A DNA stretch of 64,000 bases from Desulfolinea sp050305405 (GCA_050305405.1 JBNLFG010000004.1:226260-290259), one strand, 5' to 3'; positions 32,869 to 41,512 are shown, counted from the stretch's first letter. The notes: a model not told the origin generated them from the letters alone. Translations and numbers: made by a program.

Positions 32869-33759
32869 ATGAATATTGATGAAAAAAGTTTAGATCAAAA
32901 ACTTGTAAAAGTAACATTCCTTTCAGGGGATTCACTGACGGGAACTGTACAGTTAAATGCGAATCTAGCAAAATATGCTAATACTCTCCCTCTTTTACCG
33001 TATCAAAAAGCTGATGAATTTAAAAGTCGGATTAGTACATATCTTGGAAAACAGTTTGTATCTGTGCCAATAGAAATTGTAGAAGAATTTTTTGAATACA
33101 TTCCTTTGGATATTATTGAAAAATGTGAAATTGTAGAAACAGAAGTGCATACTATACGTAGCGTTACTGAAAATGGTAAAGAGCTTGGGATAAAAGACCT
33201 TGAACTTAAATTAAAAATGGGAACAAATCCGGGCTTTGTAAATATTTCTTGTAAAGTGCCTGGGGACACAAAGCTTATTCAAATTGGAGATATTCCAATA
33301 AAAAACGGTGTAGTAGAAGTAAAATTGCCAGTTGTCTTTATTTCTTATGCCAGAGAAGATGAAACAATTGTAAAAAAAATGGCAAAGAAGTTAAATAACT
33401 ATGGGATAGTAACTTGGTTTGATAAAAGAAATTTACTGCCCGGTGATGATTGGGAAATCAAAATAGAAGAAGCAATAGAAAAGGTGGATTTTTTTCTTAT
33501 CTTTTTGTCAAAGGAAACAGAACAAAAAATCGGTTACAAAAACAGGGAATTAGAGCTTGCTTTAAAGCAACAATCTTACAGACCAAGAGGAAAAGTTTTT
33601 ATAGTACCAATTTTATTAGATGACTGTACACCTCCGCATGATCTTAAAAAACTTAACTGGGTCAAAGTATCAGATGATCCAGAATTACTCAGCTTGGCTA
33701 AAATGATTGCTCCACGAGATGTAAAAATAAAACTTTTTCAAGAAATCACAACTTTATGA
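32869..33759 (+). CDS. Soluble TIR-domain protein with unknown N-terminal domain
   Basis: 296 residues. The C-terminal half (~150-285) is a TIR domain: VVFISYAREDE (beta-A), IVTWFDKRNLLPGDDW (BB loop), DFFLIFLSKET, then NRELELALKQQ with the Glu that is catalytic in NAD-cleaving TIRs, and IVPILLDDC. The N-terminal half begins LVKVTFLSGDSLTGTVQL and holds a PYQKADEF...STYLGKQFVSVP stretch; it looks like a beta-rich sensing domain I cannot name. No signal peptide or membrane helix. Very AT-rich, with its own promoter and terminator, so probably acquired. Start uncertain: ATG 32857 or TTG 32821 are alternatives. Bacterial TIR proteins often act in anti-phage defence, but no partner gene adjoins it. 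Confidence 0.82.
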   Translation: MNIDEKSLDQKLVKVTFLSGDSLTGTVQLNANLAKYANTLPLLPYQKADEFKSRISTYLGKQFVSVPIEIVEEFFEYIPLDIIEKCEIVETEVHTIRSVTENGKELGIKDLELKLKMGTNPGFVNISCKVPGDTKLIQIGDIPIKNGVVEVKLPVVFISYAREDETIVKKMAKKLNNYGIVTWFDKRNLLPGDDWEIKIEEAIEKVDFFLIFLSKETEQKIGYKNRELELALKQQSYRPRGKVFIVPILLDDCTPPHDLKKLNWVKVSDDPELLSLAKMIAPRDVKIKLFQEITTL

Positions 33760-33763
33760 CAAA

Positions 33764-33802
33764 AAGCCCTCCGAAACCAAAATCTCGGAGGGCTTCTTTT
33801 TT
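33764..33802 (+). terminator. Terminator of the TIR gene
   Basis: AAGCCCTCCGA, loop, TCGGAGGGCTTCTTTTTT, four bases after the stop codon. Confidence 0.9.
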
Positions 33803-33812
33803 GAAAGCAAGA

Positions 33813-33907
33813 GGGTGCGTCGCACCAGAAAGATGAGATTCTGCGCATCGACAGGCAGAAAGCTCATCGACAAGTATTTTCTCGTTGAAGCTGGTGCGAC
33901 GCACGCC
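33813..33907. repeat. Inverted repeat GGTGCGTCGCACCAG / CTGGTGCGACGCACGCC
   Basis: Long outer arms (33813-33828 and 33891-33907) around a centre that itself holds matching CATCGACA and CTCATCGACAAG words. No coding capacity. Confidence 0.7.
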
Positions 33908-33931
33908 TGCGCAGGCAAAGCGCTAAATAAA

Positions 33932-33964
33932 AGACATCCGAAGTTTTCAAAACTTCGGATGTCT
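33932..33964 (-). terminator. 33-bp perfect palindrome (16-1-16)
   Basis: AGACATCCGAAGTTTT, one base, AAAACTTCGGATGTCT. On the minus strand it is followed by TTTATTT, so it can back up the aconitase terminator. Confidence 0.75.
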
Positions 33965-33988
33965 GCTTTAACAAGCTACTCTCATAAA

Positions 33989-34021
33989 AGACTACAAAAG
34001 TCTTCAAGACTTTTGTAGTCT
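33989..34021 (-). terminator. 33-bp perfect palindrome, terminator of aconitase
   Basis: AGACTACAAAAGTCTT, one base, AAGACTTTTGTAGTCT; on the minus strand it is followed by TTTATG. It begins 17 nt after the acnA stop codon. Confidence 0.8.
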
Positions 34022-34037
34022 GATTGATTTTATAAAC

Positions 34038-36728
34038 TTACCGCACCATATTTCGCAACACTGTGTGCAAAATACCACCGTTGCGATAATACTCTACTTC
34101 AATCTCGGTGTTCAGCAGCGCTTTGGCTTTGAACTCTTTCTTCGACCCATCGGGGGCGGTGGCGACGACAGTCACATCGCTAAGAGGAGCCATATCATCG
34201 CTTAAGCCGAGGATGTCGAAGGTCTCTTCGCCGGTCAGGCCAAGGGCTTCGTAGCCTTCAAACTGGAGCGGCAGCACGCCCATCCCGACCAGGTTGGAGC
34301 GGTGGATGCGCTCAAAGGATTTTGCCAGCACGGCTTCGATGCCGAGCATCAGCGTCCCTTTGGCAGCCCAGTCACGGCTGGAGCCGGTGCCGTATTGTTC
34401 TCCCGCCAGAACAACCAGCGATTCGCCTGCTTCAGCATATTTCTGCGAAGCGTCGAAGATGAAGGTCTGTCCACCATCGGGCAATTGGCGGGTGTAACCA
34501 CCTTCCACGCCGGGGACGAGTTGATTCTTCAGGCGGATATTGGCGAAGGTGCCGCGCACCATCACGAGGTCGTTACCACGCCGTGAGCCGAAGGAGTTGA
34601 AATCGCTCGGTTTCACACCACGACTTTGCAGGTATTTGCCCGCAGGTCCGTCGGCAGGGATATTGCCCGCAGGGGAGATATGATCGGTCGTGATCGAGTC
34701 CTTTAGCAGTGCCATGACTCTCGCCGAAGTGATGTTCTCAATCGGTGGCAAGTCCAACGTCAGGGTTTGGAAGAACGGGGGATGGTGGATGTAAGTCGAC
34801 GCCTCATCCCACTCATAAATATCGCCCTCGCTCACTTTAATCCCATTCCAGAGTTCATCCCCAGCGAAAACTTCGGCATATTTCTCTTTGAACATATCCG
34901 CTTTGACGCTGCTGGCGACCACATCCATGATCTCTTTGGTGGTGGGCCAGATGTCCTTCAGGTAGACGGGATTGCCGTCTTTGCCGGTGCCGATCGGCTC
35001 GGATGTGAGATCGATATCGACCGTGCCAGCCAAAGCGTATGCGACGACCAAAGGTGGGGAAGCCAAGTAACTTGCTTGCACCATTGGGTGGACGCGCCCC
35101 TCAAAGTTACGGTTACCCGAGGTGACTGCCGAGGCGATCAGGTTTTCACCGGTAACGGCTTTCGCCACTTCGCTGGGCAGCGGGCCGGAATTGCCGATAC
35201 AGGTCGTGCAGCCGTAGCCGACGATGTCGAAGCCCAGTTTAGCGAGCGGTTCGAGCAAATCAGCTTGTTTCAGGTATTCGGTGACGACGCGCGAGCCGGG
35301 CGCCAGCGAGGTCTTGACCTGCGGGGCGACATCCAGACCGAGCTCAAGCGCTTTCTTGGCGACCAAACCCGCCCCGACCAAAACGGAGGGATTCGATGTG
35401 TTTGTGCAGGAGGTAATAGCGGCGATCACCAGCGCACCATGACCGATCTCGTAGCTGCCGCCGTTCGTGCCGACGGTCGCTTTTTTGCCCACTTCTTCTG
35501 CGCTCAAACCGAAACCGTGCAGCCCCTTTTCAGCAGTCAACGCTTTCTTGAATTCGGGCTTCATATCGGCGAGGGTAATGCGATCCTGTGGGCGTTTCGG
35601 CCCAGCCAGGGAAGGCACGACCGTGCCGAGGTCGAGTTCGAGCGTGGCGGTGTATTCGGGGTCGGGGGTTTCGCTGGTGCGGAAGAGGCCTTGTTCGGTC
35701 AGGTAGGCTTTGGTGCGGGCGATGGTTTCTTCGGAACGACCAGTCAGACGCATGTAGTTGAGGGTTTCTTCATCAACAGGGAAGAAGCCCATCGTTGCGC
35801 CGTATTCGGGCGCCATATTGGCGATGGTGGCACGATCCGGCAGGGACATCGAGTCGAGGCCGGGGCCGTAAAATTCGACAAATTTGCCGACCACGCCGTG
35901 CTCACGCAGCATCTGGACACAGGTCAGGACGAGGTCGGTGGCGGTTGCGCCTTCGGGCATTTTGCCGAAGAGCTTGAAACCGACTACGTCTGGCAGCAGC
36001 ATGTCGATCGGTTGACCGAGCATGGCCGCTTCCGCTTCGATCCCGCCGACGCCCCAGCCGAGTACGCCGAGGCCGTTAATCATCACGGTGTGCGAGTCAG
36101 TGCCGACCAGCGTATCTGCGAAGGCTTGCAGTTCATCGTCGATCTCGCGGGCGGGGACACAATCACTCAGGTGCTCCAAATTGACCTGGTGGATGATGCC
36201 TGTGGAAGGCGGCACGACGCGGAAGTTATCGAAAGCGCCTTGTCCCCATTTCAGGAATTCATAGCGTTCCTTGTTGCGCTGATATTCAACTTCGGTGTTG
36301 CGCTGGGCAGCATCGGGGGTGGCAAAGAAATCAACCTGCACCGAGTGGTCGATGACGAGGTCAACGGGTACCAGCGGGTTGACGACTTTCGGGTCGCCGC
36401 CGAGGCGGGCAACGGCCGAGCGCATGGCAGCCAGATCGACAACAGCGGGCACGCCGGTGAAGTCCTGCATCACAACGCGCGATGGTTTGAAGGGGATGCC
36501 GGGGCGTTCGCCCTTCGGCGTCCACGCGGCGATGCGTTTCACGTCATCATCGCTGATGCCTTTGCCGTCCACCTGCCGCAGGGCAGATTCGAGCAAAATG
36601 CGGATCGAAAAGGGTAATTTCTTCAAGTTGGCTAAGCCAGCTTTTTCAAGCGCGTCCAGACGGTAGAAGGTATATTCTCCGCCAGCGGTCTTGAGGGTAT
36701 CACGAGCATTAAAATTATCTTGGGTCAT
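34038..36728 (-). CDS. acnA: Aconitate hydratase A
   Basis: 896 residues, the standard AcnA/IRP length. It interconverts citrate and isocitrate through cis-aconitate in the TCA cycle. [4Fe-4S] ligands are in AITSCTNTSNPS and YGCTTCIGNSGPLP. LGVLGWGVGGIEAEAAMLGQP and the SRDWAAKGTLMLG and SFERIHRSNLVGMGVLPLQF segments of the swivelling fourth domain are intact. AAAGGAG precedes the ATG. The gene stands alone, with two palindromic hairpins downstream. No iron-response features are visible in its leader, only a cloverleaf-type repeat starting about 95 nt upstream. Confidence 0.97.
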   Translation of the reverse strand: MTQDNFNARDTLKTAGGEYTFYRLDALEKAGLANLKKLPFSIRILLESALRQVDGKGISDDDVKRIAAWTPKGERPGIPFKPSRVVMQDFTGVPAVVDLAAMRSAVARLGGDPKVVNPLVPVDLVIDHSVQVDFFATPDAAQRNTEVEYQRNKERYEFLKWGQGAFDNFRVVPPSTGIIHQVNLEHLSDCVPAREIDDELQAFADTLVGTDSHTVMINGLGVLGWGVGGIEAEAAMLGQPIDMLLPDVVGFKLFGKMPEGATATDLVLTCVQMLREHGVVGKFVEFYGPGLDSMSLPDRATIANMAPEYGATMGFFPVDEETLNYMRLTGRSEETIARTKAYLTEQGLFRTSETPDPEYTATLELDLGTVVPSLAGPKRPQDRITLADMKPEFKKALTAEKGLHGFGLSAEEVGKKATVGTNGGSYEIGHGALVIAAITSCTNTSNPSVLVGAGLVAKKALELGLDVAPQVKTSLAPGSRVVTEYLKQADLLEPLAKLGFDIVGYGCTTCIGNSGPLPSEVAKAVTGENLIASAVTSGNRNFEGRVHPMVQASYLASPPLVVAYALAGTVDIDLTSEPIGTGKDGNPVYLKDIWPTTKEIMDVVASSVKADMFKEKYAEVFAGDELWNGIKVSEGDIYEWDEASTYIHHPPFFQTLTLDLPPIENITSARVMALLKDSITTDHISPAGNIPADGPAGKYLQSRGVKPSDFNSFGSRRGNDLVMVRGTFANIRLKNQLVPGVEGGYTRQLPDGGQTFIFDASQKYAEAGESLVVLAGEQYGTGSSRDWAAKGTLMLGIEAVLAKSFERIHRSNLVGMGVLPLQFEGYEALGLTGEETFDILGLSDDMAPLSDVTVVATAPDGSKKEFKAKALLNTEIEVEYYRNGGILHTVLRNMVR

Positions 36729-36822
36729 ACGAAACTCCTTTAGCTGTCTTACGGGTAAACATCAATCGTCTTCTTACAGGTGGAGCAGAGTAAGAAGGTA
36801 GTTTTATTTGCGGAGAGATGCA

Positions 36823-36933
36823 CAGTCTCTGAGCGGAGATGAAGCGAAGCGTAATCGCAGTCGAAGAGCAGGTTCTGTAAACCCCGTCCTTCGACTACAG
36901 CGATGCTGGCGCATCGCTTCCGCTCAGGAACTG
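36823..36933. repeat. Cloverleaf-type repeat, copy A
   Basis: Outer arms CAGTCTCTGAGCGGA and TCCGCTCAGGAACTG; inside them three stem regions, the central one GCAGTCGAAGAGC with GTCCTTCGACTAC and the third GCGATGCTGGCGCATCGC. Copies B and C are at 54649 and 62871. Confidence 0.85.
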
Positions 36934-37116
36934 CCATCGGACACAAAAAAACCTCTGCGCTCTCTCCATCTTTTTGGCATAAGCCATAGCGATGGGGAGG
37001 ACACAAAGGTGCGCCTTTGTTATCCTAACCGGTTTGCTACATCTCATTCTGGAGATGGTGGGCTTCCATTCTACCCCCTTTTTGAGCGAATTGACAAGTT
37101 TTTTCGTTTTGACAAA

Positions 37117-37149
37117 GAAAAACTGGCTAACGCTATCAGCCAGTTTTTC
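37117..37149. terminator. Bidirectional hairpin with T-runs
   Basis: AAAAACTGGCT, loop, AGCCAGTTTTT; works on either strand. No gene ends right beside it, so it may insulate the repeat region. Confidence 0.7.
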
Positions 37150-37184
37150 TTATCACTCATCATCTGTCCTAAAAAATAATGGAA

Positions 37185-37223
37185 AGCTATGTGTTGCATC
37201 CGAAGGATGCATTGCACATAGCT
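37185..37223. repeat. TGTTGCATCC hairpin
   Basis: AGCTATGTGTTGCATCC and GGATGCATTGCACATAGCT around GAA; near-perfect arms with a 2-nt bulge. Confidence 0.6.
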
Positions 37224-37260
37224 AACACTTTAGTGAGTTGAGGGCGTTAGCCCGAAGCAG

Positions 37261-37284
37261 AAAACCACCGGCATAGCCAGTGGT
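37261..37284 (-). terminator. Terminator of the cysteine-peptidase/SH3 gene
   Basis: Minus strand: CCACTGGC, TAT, GCCGGTGG, TTTT. Eleven bases after the stop codon. Confidence 0.8.
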
Positions 37285-37294
37285 CTTACTGCTC

Positions 37295-39391
37295 TTAGCG
37301 GATGATATACCAAGCGGCCACGTAGCCTTCTGTTTCGCTTTCGTCGCTCACGTGCAACCATTGCCCGCTGGCGCCGATTTTGGCAATGGCGACCTCCTCG
37401 TTTTCGAGCACGGTCAGGGCGGTATTCGGCAGCAGCGTCTTCACAATGGAATATCCGCTCGAAGGCCCTTTGCGCATGCGCAGGCCGCCCCTGGCAAGTG
37501 GCGTGACGTAAACGATCAGCGAATTTGGCGGCGGGACGTTTTCAGCGCTTTCATCCAGCTTCACATACCAGGCAGCCACATAGCCTTCTTTCCCATTCGG
37601 TGCAAGAACATGCAGCCACTGATTGACCACACCAACTTTGGGGATCGCGAAAGTGGGGTCGTCAAGTACGCTTAGTTTGGTGCCGCCTGTTAGGACGCTG
37701 ACGAGCGCACCGCCCAAGCTGGGCTTTGAGCGCATCCGCAAGCCATTTCTGCCGAGCGACGGGAAAACGATAACGCTCAGGGGGCTTGGGCTGGGTTCCG
37801 GCTCTGGTTCTGGTTCGGGCGTTGGAGTTGGTTCCGGTTCCGGCTCTGGCGTTGGGGCTGAATCGAGCGAAAGCACCACCAACCAGGCCGCCACATAACC
37901 CTTGTGTTGCGCCCCATCTTTGACGTGTACCCAAGCCCCGTTCACACCGATCTTGGCACGCGCGGCATCGGCATCTTCGAGCACGGTCAGTTCTGTGGAG
38001 GCGCTCAAGGTAGTAATCAAGGCGCTGCCCAGGCTGGGTTGAGAACGCATCCGCAAGCCGTGGCTGCCAACATCGGGAAGGACGTAGACTTTCAGGTCTT
38101 CAGGGTCAGGTTCCGGCTCTGGGTCTGGCTCAGGCTCCGGTTCTGGTTCGGGGTCAGGTTCGGGCTCTGGAATTGGATCGGGATCGGGTTCAGGCTCCGG
38201 TTCTGGCTCCGGTTCTGGTTCTGGGATGGCATCAAGAGAAAGCGTTACCAACCAGGCCGCAACATAACCTTCGTGTTGCGCCCCATCTTTGACATGTACC
38301 CAAGCCCCGTCCACGCCAATCTTGGCTCGCGCGTCATCGGCATCTTCGAGCACGGTCAGTTCTGTGGAGGCGCTCAAGGTGGTAATCAAAGCGCCGCCCA
38401 AGCTGGGTTGAGAACGCATCCGCAATCCGCGGCTGCCAACATCGAGAAGGACGTAGACTTTCAGGTCTTCCGGTTCCGGCTCGGGCTCTGGTTCTGGAAT
38501 TGGATCGGGATCAGGCTCGGGCTCAGGTTCTGGAATTGGGTCAGGATCGGGTTCTGGATCGGGCTCTGGATCTGGCTTAGGATGGGATTCGGGAAGCGCA
38601 TCTACATACCAGGCGGCGACATACCCTTCCACGCCGAAGGGGTCACGAACATGCAGCCATTCGCCAGTCACACCGATTTTTGCGCGGGCAGCTGCCTCGG
38701 CTTCGAGTATGAGTAAATAAGTTCCAGCCGCTTCCAATGCCAGGGTATTGGAAGCCGTTGTTGGTTGAGAGCGAAGTCGCAATCCACTGATCGCACTTTC
38801 AGAGACCTGAACATACATCCCGCCATCATCAGGTGGGGGCGGCGCTTCTCCCTGTTTCTCATACCAAACCACCGCCGTGATCACTTTTTTTAGCGCACGT
38901 CCGGCGGCATAACGCGGAGCAAGCAGCGTTGGCTTTCCATCCACAGGATAGGGCCAGGGATCGTTGATCAGATAGTCGTTTCCCTGTTTTTTGTAAAGCA
39001 CAACCCAGTGATTTTGGATGCCCGCAGCGGGGGATTGGTCAAGCTCAACCAAAACAGCCTGTCCTCGAGCGAGGGCGGCGTCAATTTCGGCGATAGGTGC
39101 ATTTTGCGTATTTTTGCGGCAGAGAGTGATCTTGCGAAAGCTGAATTCAGGAAAGAGAACCGGCAGCCCGCCCCAGGCAACCAGCCCGCCGACGAAGCCG
39201 TTTCCATTGCCAAGGCTTTTGAGCTTGCTGTTCATGCTCGCCGGGCTTTCGTTGTACCCAAAGCCGTTCACCAGCATCGTCAGACAGGTCAGGGTGCAGC
39301 CATCTGCGCCGATGGTGTAATTGCTAAAGCCAAGTTTTTTCTTTTTCCATGCCGGGGCTTGCTGTGAAATGTAATTGGATGAATACGCCAT
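37295..39391 (-). CDS. C39-like cysteine peptidase with five SH3 repeats and PEPEP linkers
   Basis: 698 residues. Residues ~1-180 are a papain-like C39-type peptidase: Cys32 (ADGCTLTC), His128 (NHWVVLY) and Asp144 (NDPWPYP) form the catalytic triad. Five SH3b-like domains follow, each ending ...EGYVAAWYV or KGYVAAWLV, joined by long Pro-Glu/Pro-Asp stretches. SH3 copies 2 and 3 are nearly identical over ~75 residues, so one is a recent duplication. There is no signal peptide, odd for a protein built like a wall-binding hydrolase; it may use another export route or act after lysis. TATAAT on the minus strand (39433-39438) lies upstream. It could cleave peptides or be a bacteriocin-like toxin. 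Confidence 0.8.
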   Translation of the reverse strand: MAYSSNYISQQAPAWKKKKLGFSNYTIGADGCTLTCLTMLVNGFGYNESPASMNSKLKSLGNGNGFVGGLVAWGGLPVLFPEFSFRKITLCRKNTQNAPIAEIDAALARGQAVLVELDQSPAAGIQNHWVVLYKKQGNDYLINDPWPYPVDGKPTLLAPRYAAGRALKKVITAVVWYEKQGEAPPPPDDGGMYVQVSESAISGLRLRSQPTTASNTLALEAAGTYLLILEAEAAARAKIGVTGEWLHVRDPFGVEGYVAAWYVDALPESHPKPDPEPDPEPDPDPIPEPEPEPDPDPIPEPEPEPEPEDLKVYVLLDVGSRGLRMRSQPSLGGALITTLSASTELTVLEDADDARAKIGVDGAWVHVKDGAQHEGYVAAWLVTLSLDAIPEPEPEPEPEPEPDPDPIPEPEPDPEPEPEPEPDPEPEPDPEDLKVYVLPDVGSHGLRMRSQPSLGSALITTLSASTELTVLEDADAARAKIGVNGAWVHVKDGAQHKGYVAAWLVVLSLDSAPTPEPEPEPTPTPEPEPEPEPSPSPLSVIVFPSLGRNGLRMRSKPSLGGALVSVLTGGTKLSVLDDPTFAIPKVGVVNQWLHVLAPNGKEGYVAAWYVKLDESAENVPPPNSLIVYVTPLARGGLRMRKGPSSGYSIVKTLLPNTALTVLENEEVAIAKIGASGQWLHVSDESETEGYVAAWYIIR
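38100..38232. repeat. Tandem Pro-Glu/Pro-Asp coding repeat
   Basis: Plus strand reads as GGTTCT/GGCTCC/GGATCG hexamers encoding Pro-Glu and Pro-Asp units on the minus strand. A second tract is at 38463-38590 and a shorter one at 37785-37855. They are likely length-variable by slippage. Confidence 0.8.
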
Positions 39392-39589
39392 CGTAGACCT
39401 CGCTTCTTGTAGATGGGAAGTATGCTGCTTTTATTATACGGGCAAATCGACAAAATTGAATACGTTTCAGATAAAAGCAGAACGGAGCGCTCGGATGAGC
39501 AATTTGTTTCCGTTATTTGGATATTGGGGTGATACAATTTTCTCTTCTTTTCCCCTTCTTTTATTCACATTCTTTAGGAGATTCTCCTT

Positions 39590-40285
39590 ATGAAAAGTAA
39601 ATATCAAGATTTTAGCGCTGGTGCGCGAGGTGCGTTGCCCATCTTGTTGGGTGTCATCCCCTTTGCGATGATCTGCAGCGTCGGTGCCATCGATGTTGGG
39701 CTTTCGCCTTTTGAAGCGGCGGGCATGTCATTCGTGATTTTCGCAGGCGCTTCGCAACTGGCAATTTTGCAACTGCTTGGGCAAGGTGCACATTGGGTCG
39801 TGATACTTTTTTCGGCATGGATCATCAACCTTCGTTTTACCATGTACAGCGCTGCTTTGGCGCCTTACCTGAAAGATGAACCGACCTGGCGTAAACTGCC
39901 TTTTGTGTATGTGCTTTCCGATCAGGCCTTTGGCGTCAGCATGTCACATTTTGCGAATGAGATGCCAACAAATCCAGCCTGGTATTACTACGGTGCCGCC
40001 GGAGCAATTGCCGCGACTTGGGCGGTGAGCGCGATTATCGGTGCCTTATTGGGAGCGCTCGTTCCTGAAAGTTGGGGATTTGAATTTGCCTTTCCGCTTA
40101 GCTTTATGGCCTTGATGTTCGCTGCAATCAAAGATCGTCCGGCCGTGGTAGCCGCAGTGGTCGGCGGTGAAATTGCGGTCTTGGCGAAGGGGCTTCCTTA
40201 TAATCTTGGTTTGATCTTGGCCGCTCTTTTGGGCATCGGTGCAGGGGTGCTGGCTGAACACTTGGCAGAAAGGACGGCTGCTTAA
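39590..40285 (+). CDS. azlC: AzlC-family branched-chain amino-acid exporter, large subunit
   Basis: 231 residues with about seven membrane helices, the AzlC/YgaZ permease subunit that works with a small AzlD partner to export branched-chain amino acids or analogues. GARGALPILLGVIPFAMICSVGAI, SFVIFAGASQLAILQLL and ILFSAWIINLRFTMYSAALAPYL are hallmark stretches. AGGAG precedes the ATG. The stop overlaps the start of azlD as TAATG, so the two subunits are translationally coupled. Confidence 0.92.
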   Translation: MKSKYQDFSAGARGALPILLGVIPFAMICSVGAIDVGLSPFEAAGMSFVIFAGASQLAILQLLGQGAHWVVILFSAWIINLRFTMYSAALAPYLKDEPTWRKLPFVYVLSDQAFGVSMSHFANEMPTNPAWYYYGAAGAIAATWAVSAIIGALLGALVPESWGFEFAFPLSFMALMFAAIKDRPAVVAAVVGGEIAVLAKGLPYNLGLILAALLGIGAGVLAEHLAERTAA

Positions 40286-40605
40286 TGAGAGGGCTTTCGC
40301 TTTGGTTGCTTTTTGTTGGGGCTGCGCTGGGCACTTTCGCCTTGCGCTATTCGTTCATTTACCTCTTCGGTAAATTTGATGTGCCCATCTGGTTGCAGAA
40401 GGGATTGCGCTTTGTGCCGGCATCCGTCTTGGCGGCGTTGGTTTTCCCTGCCTTGTTGTACCCGAACGGGAGCTTTGACTTCTCGCTGAACAATATCCAC
40501 CTGTTGGCGGGGATCGGTGGCGGGCTGGTGGCATGGCGAACGAAGAATGTGCTTTGGACGATCATCGTTGGGATGGGCTTGTTTTGGGCTTTGCAACTCT
40601 TATAG
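40285..40605 (+). CDS. azlD: AzlD-family branched-chain amino-acid exporter, small subunit
   Basis: 106 residues with four short membrane helices: LLFVGAALGTFALRYSFIYL, then RFVPASVLAALVFPALLYPNG, a loop, then GGGLVAWRTKNVLWTIIVGMGLFW. This is the AzlD/YgaH pattern. It starts within the stop codon of azlC and needs that partner for function. Confidence 0.9.
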   Translation: MRGLSLWLLFVGAALGTFALRYSFIYLFGKFDVPIWLQKGLRFVPASVLAALVFPALLYPNGSFDFSLNNIHLLAGIGGGLVAWRTKNVLWTIIVGMGLFWALQLL

Positions 40606-40699
40606 TGTTGCCCCTTTTTAGAAACCCTTAAGTTGTATTTTTAGTTGGGCATCCCTATAATCCTATTGGCTGTAGATACGGAATTATTCGGTTATGTGT

Positions 40700-41512
40700 G
40701 GTTAGGTTTCTAGCTTTACAATAATGGGAGAGTAATGAATATCAAAACTGAAACTAATACTTATCGTTGCATGTGGTGTGGAAAAACATTCGATGATTAC
40801 CCTAAAGATGGAAAATGTGTACATTGCAACCTTGAAAGAATATTACCGACAGGAAAATACGTAGTAAATAACCCTCATTTCACTCAAATAATTAAAATTT
40901 CATCTGCCGAAGTCATTAATAGCATGAGAAGGGGAAGTTTTTGGTTTCAGTCCCCAAGGTACTTTCAGGAATATTCAGGTGATGGTCAAAAGGCTCGAGC
41001 GGATATTCATGATGCAAAATACTCTTTCATTAGCAAAGATGGCAATACTGATGACGAAAATGCAGATTCATACCGTATACTGTGCTTTTATTCTCTGGAC
41101 ATTGACAAAAAAGGGAATTATCTAAAAACACTTGATCCTAATTTGAAAAAATTTGGTGATTATTATTCAATTATTGATTTGGCAACATTATTGCTCGGAA
41201 TAAAGGAGCATCTTGTTGCCTCAAATAAAGATATTAGTTATGTTGCTAATTGGGTTAGCTATTTAACTGATAAATACTCCGGAGTTTACTCCCCTTTTTG
41301 CAAATTTCCTGAGTATAAATACCAAAACGAGTTCCGAATCGTTTTATTGTCGAGTTCATTTCTATCCTTGAACAACAAACATCCTTATAAAACAGTCCCA
41401 GCTATAGAAAATCTTGATCAAGTTTTCTCTGAGCCACTTCCGCTTGATAATTTATTACATGCAAAAAACATATACGACCTGTAAAAATATGACACTGTAG
41501 AGAAACCTAACC
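40700..41512. repeat. 12-bp perfect inverted repeats flanking the zinc-ribbon gene
   Basis: GGTTAGGTTTCT at 40700-40711 and its exact inverse AGAAACCTAACC at 41501-41512 lie 23 nt before and 16 nt after the gene at 40735. The arms do not extend further and no target duplication is visible. They could be ends of a one-gene mobile cassette or binding sites. Confidence 0.5.
40735..41484 (+). CDS. Zinc-ribbon orphan protein, function unknown
   Basis: 249 residues, AT-rich, no membrane helix. A zinc ribbon opens it: Cys12, Cys15, Cys28 and Cys31 (CMWC...CVHC). The rest has the pattern of a widespread but unnamed group: a GSFWFQSPRYFQEYSGDGQKARADIHDAKYS segment, RILCFYSLD, FGDYYSIID, and near the end FCKFPEYKYQNEFRIVL (a conserved K...Y..QNEFRI motif). 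Proteins with that motif are often solitary in variable regions; some may be toxins or defence proteins, but I cannot name a function. GGGAGAG lies before the ATG. Perfect inverted repeats bracket the gene. Confidence 0.7.
   Translation: MNIKTETNTYRCMWCGKTFDDYPKDGKCVHCNLERILPTGKYVVNNPHFTQIIKISSAEVINSMRRGSFWFQSPRYFQEYSGDGQKARADIHDAKYSFISKDGNTDDENADSYRILCFYSLDIDKKGNYLKTLDPNLKKFGDYYSIIDLATLLLGIKEHLVASNKDISYVANWVSYLTDKYSGVYSPFCKFPEYKYQNEFRIVLLSSSFLSLNNKHPYKTVPAIENLDQVFSEPLPLDNLLHAKNIYDL

Larger units (their letters stand above)
36729..37294. other. Gene-free gap made of repeats and hairpins
   Basis: 566 bp between acnA and the SH3-repeat protein. Holds one cloverleaf-type repeat (36823-36933), short dyads (CAAAGGTGCGCCTTTG at 37010), the AACTGGCT hairpin (37117-37149), a TGTTGCATCC hairpin (37185-37223) and the terminator at 37261. 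The short open frames have no ribosome binding sites. Confidence 0.7.

Noticed and set aside
34767..36617. 616-residue plus-strand open frame
   Set aside because: Wholly antisense to acnA, rich in His, Asp, Gly and Arg as expected of a mirror frame; no ribosome binding site or known motifs.
38100..38590. Regular short repeats as a CRISPR array
   Set aside because: They are in-frame hexanucleotide repeats coding Pro-Glu/Pro-Asp; no constant 24-40-bp repeat with unique spacers.
37904..38716. 270-residue plus-strand frame with FRLRFWLRF repeats
   Set aside because: It is the complement of the Pro-Glu linker repeats of the SH3 protein; no start signals.
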